A stretch of DNA of 56,517 nt from Verrucomicrobia bacterium UBA3750 (GTDB taxonomy: Bacteria > Verrucomicrobiota > Kiritimatiellia > RFP12 > UBA1067), in contig DFGM01000142.1 in the NCBI GenBank assembly GCA_002371755.1, positions 1 to 56,517 on the forward strand, in the 5' to 3' direction. Shown one piece after another: positions 48,773-56,517 of this stretch. Both the position numbers and the translations under genes were made by a program. The notes under the pieces were generated by a model. That model was not told the origin of the DNA and did not search any database. It saw only the letters and a list, made by a program, of their open reading frames with translations. Each line of letters opens with the position of its first letter. Position 1 is the first letter of the stretch.

Positions 48773-50082
48773 TTGTCCTCCACATCAGTTGTTATCACAC
48801 TATGTAACGTCACCGCCCCCCCATCTATGTGCACACGCATTTCATGCTCTGGGTCGTTAAGGCTCAATTGTTCTACCTTGGGAACTGCGCCCCTGTAGTT
48901 ACACAGCGTCGCTCTCATCTCTGCCTTAGTGCAAACTCTATTGTCTGTATCAATCGTAAATACAACGAAATTGTCATGTTCGTTCTGCATATATGTTGTA
49001 AACTCGGGCCGATGTTCACTTTCCTCGGTTCTTGGCTCGATTTTGAGATCTGTAGACACCATCGCCCCATCAACCTTTCCGCGGGGCAAGCTCTTAACTG
49101 TCACAACTCCATTATCGTCCGACACTACAGTTAGCACGAGAACACCCGACTTAAACGAAAACGGCTTCCTGTTTTTGCTCTGCAACGGGAAAAATGATTC
49201 CAACATTTCGGAATCGATCGTCCATACGTCGCCTACTTCACGCGTCTCCTGCTGCCCATAGATGGCATAAGTCATCATTTTCGCTTCTGCCTGTGCAACA
49301 CAGAATCCAAGATCAAGTTTAGATTCTTTGGACCACCCTGAAGCGGCACCAGTTCCAACACTTTGCGAACTAATTTTCGCTCTATCATTCGGCGAAAGGT
49401 TCATAAGGAATTCATTTGGAACATCACGGACATCCTTTTTGAAGACATCCATACTATACCGCATATCGGCTTTGAACGCCTCTCTCTGTTTCCAGTCAAG
49501 AAAATACCAACTCAATGAATCCAAGAAATTACCATCGGCCGTAAATATCTCTCTAAACACAAAATCTGCATCCTGCATCTTTTCCGCAATTTCGCGGTTC
49601 GACACCTCTTCACAACGAGGTCCGAACAACACACGACGTAACCATGATGGCTCTGCATCAGTAAAAACAGTCCTACCTGCCGCATCTAATGGCTGAAATG
49701 AGACATCAGCATTGGCATATCTTCTAAAGACAGAACCGGCGTTTTTATTCTCATAATATGCCCCAAACGTTTGGTAATTTAGATAGCATGAATACATCCC
49801 CGAAAAAGGTTTAGAATAATAATGCTCTTCTACTTTCTCTGGATGATCGGCCTCACAAAGCCACAAGGTCCAAAAATGCCTTTCTTTGTGTGCCTTGCGT
49901 ATTTTTTTCACATCTAAGACAATATTATCAAGGCGCATCTCATATCTTGATTCCACGCTGTAATATTTTCCAGGTCGCCACGGCGGGTTGACCTTCCCGT
50001 AATGGATAGAATCCGATGCCATCAGCATGGTTGCCACACTAATGATGGCCGCAGCAAGTGAGAATCTTCTACCTGAGTTCAT
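48769..50082 (-). CDS. Exported protein, paralogue of 52451-53893
   Basis: 437 residues with a signal peptide (FSLAAAIISVATMLMAS). The C-terminal ~180 residues correspond to the protein at 52451: GDVWTIDSEMLESFF against GDVWVVDGAFFNSFL, GKVDGAMVSTDL against GKVDGATVSTDL, and an ending VTLHSVITTD / VVNLDEYRK of similar beta type. It overlaps the permease gene by 14 nt. It is likely a periplasmic partner of the ABC-2 transporter. Family not recognised. Confidence 0.75.
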   Translation of the reverse strand: MNSGRRFSLAAAIISVATMLMASDSIHYGKVNPPWRPGKYYSVESRYEMRLDNIVLDVKKIRKAHKERHFWTLWLCEADHPEKVEEHYYSKPFSGMYSCYLNYQTFGAYYENKNAGSVFRRYANADVSFQPLDAAGRTVFTDAEPSWLRRVLFGPRCEEVSNREIAEKMQDADFVFREIFTADGNFLDSLSWYFLDWKQREAFKADMRYSMDVFKKDVRDVPNEFLMNLSPNDRAKISSQSVGTGAASGWSKESKLDLGFCVAQAEAKMMTYAIYGQQETREVGDVWTIDSEMLESFFPLQSKNRKPFSFKSGVLVLTVVSDDNGVVTVKSLPRGKVDGAMVSTDLKIEPRTEESEHRPEFTTYMQNEHDNFVVFTIDTDNRVCTKAEMRATLCNYRGAVPKVEQLSLNDPEHEMRVHIDGGAVTLHSVITTDVEDK

Positions 50083-51451
50083 TGAATTGCCTCCTCATCT
50101 TTAACAAGACTATTGTAATGCCGGCATAAATGGCACACCAGAAAAGCAATGCCAGCGCCTCCACAGCGGCCATTCTACGACAGAATGAAATTAGAGACCC
50201 GACGCCACCTACATCCTCAGACGCGGCTTGGTGAAACTTTCCTGGACTTCCGCACAACTCTTCCTCATCTTCTCCTTCAAGCTTCACGAGGACATGTCTC
50301 TTCCAATTGCCTGTAGAAATTCCTCCACCGATCCAATGATTGCTCAGATTGCAATCTTTACCTTCCCATGAAACAACATACTGCCCATTCGTCTCGATCA
50401 CCTTTGCTAGGCCAATGCAGACAGGGCATTTGCAGAAATCGGATGCCATGTTAGTATGTTCAGCAAGACGCTCTGGATTATGCCATGGACGCATTTCACC
50501 GTCATATCCCAGCGACGCCTCTAATTTGAGGCAAGGTATGCGCGCAATGTTGAAAAAGTATCGTTGCGGCAGCAGAAACGAAAGTTGCTCAACCATACCG
50601 CCATCTTTCCATCGTGTCTGCCGCCGACCTTCTCTATGCAGCCCATCATATGTCTTGGCATCCTGGTACTGTCGCCCCTTCTGACGAATAATCAGATCAA
50701 TAGGAGCGAACTCTCTTTCCGTCCGGGAATCGCCGCCGCACCCGACAGTTCCCGTGTGCGAGCAGATGCAGCACGCGACAATAAGCAATACTGCCGCATT
50801 TTGCGACACATGCGGCGTAGGACATATTGCGCTCACGAGCAGTCCAATTGAGACTCCTGACGCGACGGCCATCGTCACAGCACCGAGATAAAACCCTGAA
50901 CACGTTACAAACCACAGAAGATTATTCGTTCCTCCTGCATGATTTGCTGCATTCATTGCTGCACTCAACCCTTGCAAATTATATGCCGTCCCGCCCTTTA
51001 GCATTGCACCAACCTGATTGACAAAAGCATTGCCATCGTCCGGAGCCACAAAAAGGAACCCTAATGGCTTGATGACTGCTCCAATTTCCCATAAACTCCA
51101 CAAGAACAACAACGAGATGCAGACTTGCAGCATGGCGAAGAAGAACCCTGCCACAAAATGCGCTATGTAATGCCGCACAACACCCCTGTGCAGGCCGAGC
51201 ATCCAATACGACCATTCTCCAGAGTTTACCTCTCCATTGAAAGCCTGGCACGTTCCGAACAATCCACACCAAAAGGCATAGATCGTCCCAAAGAACAAAA
51301 ACGCCTCTCCTTGCGCATCTGGTGCGGAACGAGCAAGAAAAGAAGACACCATTATAAATGCCACCATGAGCGGAAGTACGACAAACTCAAAAACTGTCCG
51401 CCACAAGCCTCTATTCCAAGTAGTAGAGACAACTCTTCTAAGCTCAAGCAT
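50069..51451 (-). CDS. ABC-2 type permease with large extracytoplasmic insert
   Basis: 460 residues. About five N-terminal membrane helices (~22-40, 52-70, 93-120, 178-212, 218-236) and a last one at ~430-452 (ALALLFWCAIYAGITIVLL). Between them a ~190-residue soluble insert contains a CKCPVCIG cysteine cluster and WEGKDCNLSNHWIGGG. It pairs with the ATPase gene, whose stop it overlaps by 8 nt. It would export or extract a substrate. The insert is unusual for ABC-2 permeases. Confidence 0.78.
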   Translation of the reverse strand: MLELRRVVSTTWNRGLWRTVFEFVVLPLMVAFIMVSSFLARSAPDAQGEAFLFFGTIYAFWCGLFGTCQAFNGEVNSGEWSYWMLGLHRGVVRHYIAHFVAGFFFAMLQVCISLLFLWSLWEIGAVIKPLGFLFVAPDDGNAFVNQVGAMLKGGTAYNLQGLSAAMNAANHAGGTNNLLWFVTCSGFYLGAVTMAVASGVSIGLLVSAICPTPHVSQNAAVLLIVACCICSHTGTVGCGGDSRTEREFAPIDLIIRQKGRQYQDAKTYDGLHREGRRQTRWKDGGMVEQLSFLLPQRYFFNIARIPCLKLEASLGYDGEMRPWHNPERLAEHTNMASDFCKCPVCIGLAKVIETNGQYVVSWEGKDCNLSNHWIGGGISTGNWKRHVLVKLEGEDEEELCGSPGKFHQAASEDVGGVGSLISFCRRMAAVEALALLFWCAIYAGITIVLLKMRRQFNELR

Positions 51452-52439
51452 GATGCGACCTCCTTTCAGTTGCGTTTGCTTCGCACACGCCTTTTACCTG
51501 TTCAAATAAAGACGATCCATCATTTGCAAAAGTTCTTTCTTTATAATCCTCAAAAAACTGACGCCAGACATCCTCTGCCTTCCCATCAAAAACTACACGA
51601 CAATTAACTTCGTCGTTTTTATGAACTCCGTGTACCACGCACACACGGTCAATAACACGCTCGCGCCTCTCGCCACTTCCGACAACATCATCAAGACATT
51701 TCATCTCATGCGTTGTAAGTACGGCACCCACGCAAATTCCGTCACTGCACAGTTCGTCGACAGCATTTTTAACTTCTCGTACAAAATCAATTGCATTTAC
51801 GGGGTCAAATCCTGTTGTCGGCTCGTCCAATACAAGCAACCCCGGTCTTCTGGATATCTCCATTGCAACGATCCTTGCAATCAATTCCGCTCTTCGACGC
51901 TCCCCTCCCGAAAGTTCGGCAATATTCTTGTCCAAAACATCTGTAAGACTATATTTCTCAAACTTGTCTCTGAATCTTTTGCCGATTTCCTTTTTCAAAA
52001 TATGATTTCTTGATGCCAGAGCCTCTACTACTTGCAACATCATATCCAGCGCATTTTGATGTTGCGCCCTGGCAACGGGAAAGAACTGCGGCAAATAGAA
52101 CAGTTCCCCAGACTTCCGCAACTGTCTGCGCCACCTTGCGGCAGAACAGACATTGCGGAATGCATTTGTGGGCATCAATTCGCCAAATTGTGAAAACTCA
52201 GCAAAATTCAGCCTCCCGCCCACACCAAAGGCAGGGCAACCCATGATTAAACTAAGCAACACGCTTTTGCCGCAACCGCTACCGCCGATAACGGCGGTTA
52301 TTTCGCCTTCTTTCAGGCAGAGATTAGGCAAAGAAAGCGAAAGCCTTTCTTTTTTCCCAGACTCCAGCCTGCTTTCCCCAGAGAGGCTGAAATTAGATAT
52401 ATTAATAAGGCATTCTGACTTTTCTGTACCATTGACCAT
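51444..52439 (-). CDS. ABC transporter ATPase
   Basis: 331 residues. Walker A GGSGCGKS, Q-loop in FYLPQFFPVAR, signature LSGGERRRAELIARI, Walker B LLVLDEPTTGFD and H-loop LTTHE. It is longer than a minimal ABC ATPase because of an insert after Walker A (~75-110) and a C-terminal extension. It energises the adjacent permease. AAGGAGAGTC precedes the ATG. Confidence 0.92.
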   Translation of the reverse strand: MVNGTEKSECLINISNFSLSGESRLESGKKERLSLSLPNLCLKEGEITAVIGGSGCGKSVLLSLIMGCPAFGVGGRLNFAEFSQFGELMPTNAFRNVCSAARWRRQLRKSGELFYLPQFFPVARAQHQNALDMMLQVVEALASRNHILKKEIGKRFRDKFEKYSLTDVLDKNIAELSGGERRRAELIARIVAMEISRRPGLLVLDEPTTGFDPVNAIDFVREVKNAVDELCSDGICVGAVLTTHEMKCLDDVVGSGERRERVIDRVCVVHGVHKNDEVNCRVVFDGKAEDVWRQFFEDYKERTFANDGSSLFEQVKGVCEANATERRSHHA

Positions 52440-52450
52440 GATGACTCTCC

Positions 52451-53893
52451 TTATTTCCTATACTCGTCAAGGTTTACTACCTCACCTGTGATAGTGAGGT
52501 CGAGCGAAGCTTCTCCTGCAGACTTGAAGCCGTCAAGTAAGGAAAGTGAAGGCAACGCACCAACTTCATCCGCATTGAGATTCATTTTTCCAAACACGAG
52601 ATGCCCTGAGACTTTGTCAACGAGCATATATATATCCGATTTGCCGCTGTCGTACTTAGCCCAGAAACGCCCTCCCATCGGTCTCTCGTCATAGACAAGA
52701 TCCGTTGAAACTGTAGCCCCGTCAACCTTTCCGCCTTTCACAACCTCGATCTTACGAACGTCATATCGCTTCGGCATGCTGGCAGCCCTTGCAGGTTCCG
52801 AGTAATATCCATCATCTCCTTCCTGATCCTCGACGTAGTGCACGACAGCGCACCCTCTGAATGCACCTTTAAGGTCAGGGTGGAGGAAAGAATTGAAGAA
52901 TGCACCGTCAACCACCCACACATCGCCAGGTTTGCGAACGGCTGCATCAAACAGGTCACTCGTCATGGAAAACGCCTCGCGCTTCACCAGGGCGTCTATA
53001 TCGGAATTCGCAGGAGACCCCTGCCGCATATAGACATCAAACGCCTCAACCGATGCTCTGGGGTCGACATCTGCCGATTTGAGTGATTTGATTTCGGAAA
53101 TGGTGCGATGGTACTTTCCATTGGCGGCAATCGCAACCTTGCGCCCATTTACATTATTGCTGAACTGCATTGCCATAGCCATTACCTTCTTTCTCTCATC
53201 CTCTCCCAGTCCCTTGGCTATTAGCGTGTTTTCCCCGATATTCAACCGGCCTTCCGTATCAAAAGTACCGACATTATCCTTCATCCAATCAGCGCTTACC
53301 TCATATCCTGCCTCACCCCATGTCGAAAGGAACTTCCCTATGGCGGGGCTGAAGAAGCCAACAGCATTATAGAACAAATGCCGAGACTCTCTGCCTAATG
53401 CGTCAACTTCTACCGCTTTACCGATAGCCTGCTTGACAATTTGACTCTTAGGCACGACATCGCCACCCCAAGTACCGTCACTCATAACGTACTGGTAATC
53501 GCGCACCAGACGCAGCATTGGCATTTCATGGTACACAAATGTCTTTGAAATCGCCTTGCCGGAGAAACTGCCCTTTTCCGCAACTCGTACAGAATTGACA
53601 GTCAAATCTGCAAACCATGCTTTCAGCCACTTTGTGATCTTACCTCCTGTCATGTCCTCGTTTTTCTCTGTTTTCAATTTAGCTTCATACAGATACTCAG
53701 CTTGCGTCATATACACTTCGCCCTTGTGCCATGACTTAAGCCATTCCTTTGTTGCTTCGTCACGGCCTACCGTGCGTGTACGATCACGCTCGAACATCGG
53801 TTTCTCAACCTGAGAAGAAACATCTGCAAAAGTCAATGTTGATGCGACCAATGTTGCAGCAACAAGAGCGCCTTTTGTGATAGCGTTTTTCAT
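52451..53893 (-). CDS. Exported protein, first paralogue of the ABC locus
   Basis: 480 residues with signal peptide (GALVAATLVASTLTFA). It shares a C-terminal domain with 48769-50082 and is otherwise unrelated to known families: GDVWVVDGAFFNSFLHPDL, GKVDGATVSTDLVYDERP, LSLLDGFKSAGEASLDLTITGEVVNLDEY. The N-terminal half is helical. It ends 11 nt before the ATPase gene and belongs to the same operon. Probably a periplasmic substrate, chaperone or stalk of the transporter. Confidence 0.75.
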   Translation of the reverse strand: MKNAITKGALVAATLVASTLTFADVSSQVEKPMFERDRTRTVGRDEATKEWLKSWHKGEVYMTQAEYLYEAKLKTEKNEDMTGGKITKWLKAWFADLTVNSVRVAEKGSFSGKAISKTFVYHEMPMLRLVRDYQYVMSDGTWGGDVVPKSQIVKQAIGKAVEVDALGRESRHLFYNAVGFFSPAIGKFLSTWGEAGYEVSADWMKDNVGTFDTEGRLNIGENTLIAKGLGEDERKKVMAMAMQFSNNVNGRKVAIAANGKYHRTISEIKSLKSADVDPRASVEAFDVYMRQGSPANSDIDALVKREAFSMTSDLFDAAVRKPGDVWVVDGAFFNSFLHPDLKGAFRGCAVVHYVEDQEGDDGYYSEPARAASMPKRYDVRKIEVVKGGKVDGATVSTDLVYDERPMGGRFWAKYDSGKSDIYMLVDKVSGHLVFGKMNLNADEVGALPSLSLLDGFKSAGEASLDLTITGEVVNLDEYRK

Positions 53894-53919
53894 TTCATGA
53901 TTCCTTTCTTGCGTTTTGT

Positions 53920-54669
53920 TTAGTGTTGCCCCTCTCCCTGGGGATAATACAAGTTGTCAAAAGTCTTTGTCACGTATTTCGCTAAATCACCAGTTGTCAA
54001 CCGACGCTTTAATTCATCGCGTGTTGCACTCTGGAGATTACGGATCTCTTGGACCACAGTTGCAGCAGCCTTAAGCTGGAACACTGGCCACTCCTTGTCA
54101 AAAGTGAAATCATTCTGAAGATTAACAGGGCCGCATAATGCAATGAAACACGCGTCGTCCCCCGCAAGCTTCTCTGGAACAGAAACAATTACAACAGAAA
54201 AACGATCTCGCTCTCCTGTTTCAAGTTTCACAGGAAATACTCCAAATCGATATCTGGCAATCTCAAGCGTTCCTGTTGCTGGTTTTTTGACTTTATACGA
54301 CACTGGTTCTGGTGTGGCATTGTCGTCATCAATCCTTGACGCCCATATTGCCGGTTTCAGAACAAATCCATTTTTCCCGATACCCGTTCCATCCCCCATC
54401 TCACTGATCGAGGCGGCCAAAGCCTTGTATCTATACGCATAATTCCGCTCGAAACTCCAAATAGCACGCATGTCATCTACTATCTCTTTACACGGAACAA
54501 CTCTTGGCTCTGGCACGGGGAACAATATACAACATCCAGAGCATGGTCCAAGGAACAAACATGCACTCACCGTAATCATCAACATCAACCCAAAGGCAAT
54601 TAGGACTCCCTTTCCATCGGTCAATTTCTTCCGTTTAACCTGTTCCTCAATTGTGTTTTCTTTATTCAT
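53920..54669 (-). CDS. Membrane-anchored exported protein
   Basis: 249 residues with a cytoplasmic basic tail, a helix at ~20-42 (GVLIAFGLMLMITVSACLFLG) and a CSGCC cluster just outside. The rest is a periplasmic alpha/beta domain containing a long helix near the end (ATVVQEIRNLQSATRDELKRRL). It ends 26 nt before the exported paralogue gene. Family not recognised. Confidence 0.7.
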   Translation of the reverse strand: MNKENTIEEQVKRKKLTDGKGVLIAFGLMLMITVSACLFLGPCSGCCILFPVPEPRVVPCKEIVDDMRAIWSFERNYAYRYKALAASISEMGDGTGIGKNGFVLKPAIWASRIDDDNATPEPVSYKVKKPATGTLEIARYRFGVFPVKLETGERDRFSVVIVSVPEKLAGDDACFIALCGPVNLQNDFTFDKEWPVFQLKAAATVVQEIRNLQSATRDELKRRLTTGDLAKYVTKTFDNLYYPQGEGQH

Positions 54670-54691
54670 GATTTTCCTTTTTTGTCTGTAG

Positions 54692-55285
54692 TTAATTGTT
54701 CACTCCAAGCTCTTCGAGCATCTCCTTTGCACCGGCGTGGCTTTGGGCGGCGGCGAGGCGCAGGAGCTGGATTGCTTGGCGACCGGCGCCTTGTTCCTTG
54801 CTGGCGGGATGATGCGGGTTGAGATAGAGCTTTGCAAGATTGTACTCCGCATCGGCGTAATCTTGCTTCGCCGCTTCCTTCAACCATTTCACGGATAAGC
54901 GCTGGGCTTCTTTGTCCGAAAACCTAGCATAGTAGATGCCAAGATTGTACTGCGCTTGTGCGTGGTTCTGCGCCGCCGCCTTGCCCAGCCATTCGACGGC
55001 CTTGTCGTCATCTTGCTCGACGCCAAGACCGTTCATATAGAAAAGCCCCATCTGGCATTGCGCGGCGGCGAACCCGCCATCCGCCGCCTTGCGCGTCCAC
55101 TTCGCCGCCTCCTTCATGTTCTTTGCTACGCCGCGCCCATCGCGCAACATCTCCGCATAGCAGAACTGCGCCTTGGCGTCGCCACTCTCTGCCGCCGCCT
55201 TGGCATCATCGGATACAGCCGCCCTTACCGCGTGCACGCACAGCGCAAAAAGCAGCACCAAAGCAATATTATTGCATCTCTTCAT
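54692..55285 (-). CDS. Exported Sel1-repeat protein
   Basis: 197 residues. Signal peptide (NNIALVLLFALCVHAVRAA), then four Sel1-type TPR repeats with AKAQFCYAEMLRDGRGVAKNMKEAAKW, AAAQCQMGLFYMNGLGVEQDDDKAVEW, AQAQYNLGIYYARF and ADAEYNLAKLYLNP. These act as protein-binding superhelices, often in envelope signalling. Second in line in this group of minus-strand exported genes. Confidence 0.9.
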   Translation of the reverse strand: MKRCNNIALVLLFALCVHAVRAAVSDDAKAAAESGDAKAQFCYAEMLRDGRGVAKNMKEAAKWTRKAADGGFAAAQCQMGLFYMNGLGVEQDDDKAVEWLGKAAAQNHAQAQYNLGIYYARFSDKEAQRLSVKWLKEAAKQDYADAEYNLAKLYLNPHHPASKEQGAGRQAIQLLRLAAAQSHAGAKEMLEELGVNN

Positions 55286-55400
55286 TAAAGCAACCTCTAT
55301 GTTTGTTCTAACATCACCGATTTTGCGTGCTAGGATTCATTCTTATTGCCAATTGGTCTTCGCATGAAATGTGATATACACGCCAAAGCACCTGTGGTTT

Positions 55401-55691
55401 TCATTCGAACACATGCACATAGTTGAGTATTCCCAAAGTCACCAATTTATCATTAATATATCCCAATGAAAATACTCCATAACTCTTTCTATGCAAACTG
55501 TCGATAGTTGTTGTAACATAAGCATCCTTGAGAACAAGTATGGATAACTTATCAACGAAGTTACCATTTTGATAATATTCATTCAAAGCCTTTTCAGCGT
55601 ATGGACGCAATGCCTCTTTATGCGTGTCAATTCTAGGATTAAAGACAAGCAAAACTATCAAAATCACAATATATTTTATGGTTTTCATCAT
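55401..55691 (-). CDS. Small exported protein (DUF4359-like)
   Basis: 96 residues. N-terminal membrane helix or signal (IKYIVILIVLLVFNPR), then a small alpha/beta domain that ends RKSYGVFSLGYINDKLVTLGILNYVHVFE. The YGVFSLG...LGIL ending is typical of DUF4359-type proteins. Low-GC composition. Function unknown. Confidence 0.65.
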   Translation of the reverse strand: MMKTIKYIVILIVLLVFNPRIDTHKEALRPYAEKALNEYYQNGNFVDKLSILVLKDAYVTTTIDSLHRKSYGVFSLGYINDKLVTLGILNYVHVFE

Positions 55692-55719
55692 AACAAACCT
55701 CTATGCGTCATCGCCGACA

Positions 55720-56481
55720 TTACGAAAAGAATCCCTTAAATCCAATTTTACACATGGATTCCGTGACTAAGGAGCCCGTCTCTGCCAAATCATCCTTTGC
55801 ATATTTTCGAAATCCTTCAAGAGCACTACGTCTCGACTCAGAAGAAACGCCCTTGAGGAGATATGCTCGTGTCAATTCACCACCTTTGAGTACAACTGCA
55901 GATCCGGCAACACTTTGCACAAGCCGGACAGCAACACCTCCGACAAATTCTGAAACATCGAACAAATCACACAACTCCTCCAGGCTTGCAGCAAAGAACG
56001 ATGCAAACACTATGTGCGCCCAGATCGATATTACGGTTCTAGCTTTTGGTCGAAAACCATATATGCGGAAAGTTTCATATACCAACCTCGATTTCCAGAC
56101 GAACATTCCAAGACCATCACCGATCGAAGAAGAAGACACAGCCATTGTGAGGCCGGCCATAGCGGCAATTTCCAATGCTTTCTTCCTTGCAGCCTGCTCA
56201 CGCTTCTCCAAGAGTTCCTTCACCGTCTTGTCAATCTCCGCTGGTCTCTCCAACGCTGATTGAAGCACGTCACGGTCTTCTTCTGGGCATGATTCGGCAG
56301 CACACATGGCTTGTGCGATAATTGCTCCTGCCTCTTCGCGTATACACCCATCTGCGGCTGTCAGTTGCTGAATCACACATGGCTCCACCAGCGGGATGTC
56401 TCGAATTGGGCAGACCATAAACACATAGACAACACCGATTGGCACCAAAAGGAACACAGCGACCACAATAAACTTTATCAA
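55720..56481 (-). CDS. DUF697/YcjF-like membrane protein
   Basis: 253 residues. N-terminal membrane helix (~3-24), then a coiled coil (TVKELLEKREQAARKKALEI). A hydrophobic region follows with GLGMFVWKSRLVYETFRIYGFRPKARTVISIWAHIVFASFFAASLEEL, resembling DUF697/YcjF, in which a YG motif sits between membrane helices. The first gene of the minus-strand run seen here; its promoter would be in the last 36 bases or beyond. Confidence 0.6.
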   Translation of the reverse strand: MIKFIVVAVFLLVPIGVVYVFMVCPIRDIPLVEPCVIQQLTAADGCIREEAGAIIAQAMCAAESCPEEDRDVLQSALERPAEIDKTVKELLEKREQAARKKALEIAAMAGLTMAVSSSSIGDGLGMFVWKSRLVYETFRIYGFRPKARTVISIWAHIVFASFFAASLEELCDLFDVSEFVGGVAVRLVQSVAGSAVVLKGGELTRAYLLKGVSSESRRSALEGFRKYAKDDLAETGSLVTESMCKIGFKGFFS

Positions 56482-56517
56482 ACAAAGAACAATTGACGCC
56501 CAAAGATTTGTCGTTTG

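Overview
The window is a bacterial chromosome segment of about 56.5 kb with a Mu-type transposable prophage inserted between housekeeping genes. The host is probably a gut or rumen member of the PVC group (Kiritimatiellota, Lentisphaerota or Verrucomicrobiota). I infer this from the BspA/InlB-repeat giant surface protein at the left edge, the many exported proteins of unknown family, and the mixed GC-rich coding style. No marker gene here fixes the taxon.

Layout. (1) 1-5273, host: the 3' end of a large repeat-rich surface protein, then glnS (own sigma70-type promoter) overlapping a FabF-like ketosynthase gene. (2) about 5280-35780, prophage. The early genes run leftward from 13867 to 5406: a Ner/Cro-like protein, a lipoprotein, small Zn-finger and membrane proteins, a DUF3102-like protein, an excisionase-like protein, MuA-like transposase, MuB-like ATPase, DUF3164, a GemA-like protein, and a lower-GC accessory tail that includes an ASCH protein. 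A divergent promoter and operator region at about 13884-13981 separates them from a rightward repressor gene, which overlaps a TerB-like/PH-like cargo gene. The late genes run rightward from 15921 to 35603: a possible lysis cluster, small and large terminase, portal, protease with a nested scaffold, decoration protein, major capsid, head-tail and tail genes, a tape measure of modest size, a tail hub, a tail protein with InlB-type repeats, a BppU-like fibre with a signal peptide, and a displaced MuF-like protein carrying a possible toxin domain. There is no sheath gene, so the tail is probably long and non-contractile.

(3) 35783-39229, host: a predicted leaderless small membrane protein gene, nadC, a type III pantothenate kinase gene, a lipoprotein, a DUF975 membrane protein, and tRNA-Lys(UUU) on the minus strand. 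(4) 39240-40725: a complete insertion sequence with long terminal inverted repeats and a 15-bp target duplication. (5) 40719-56481, host, all minus strand: an exported nuclease, HtrA-like protease, truncated AAA/DUF4143 gene, half-length MreB-like protein, M48 peptidase, patatin-like lipase with a second broken copy nearby, an ABC-2 transporter flanked by two paralogous exported proteins, Sel1-repeat protein and other small membrane proteins.

The observations most worth following are the MuF-linked nuclease-like C-terminus, InlB repeats shared by a host surface protein and the phage tail, a transposase whose second catalytic acid appears to be Glu, the repressor-coupled cargo gene, a promoter-like element shared by three minus-strand genes, and the ABC transporter locus with paired exported paralogues.
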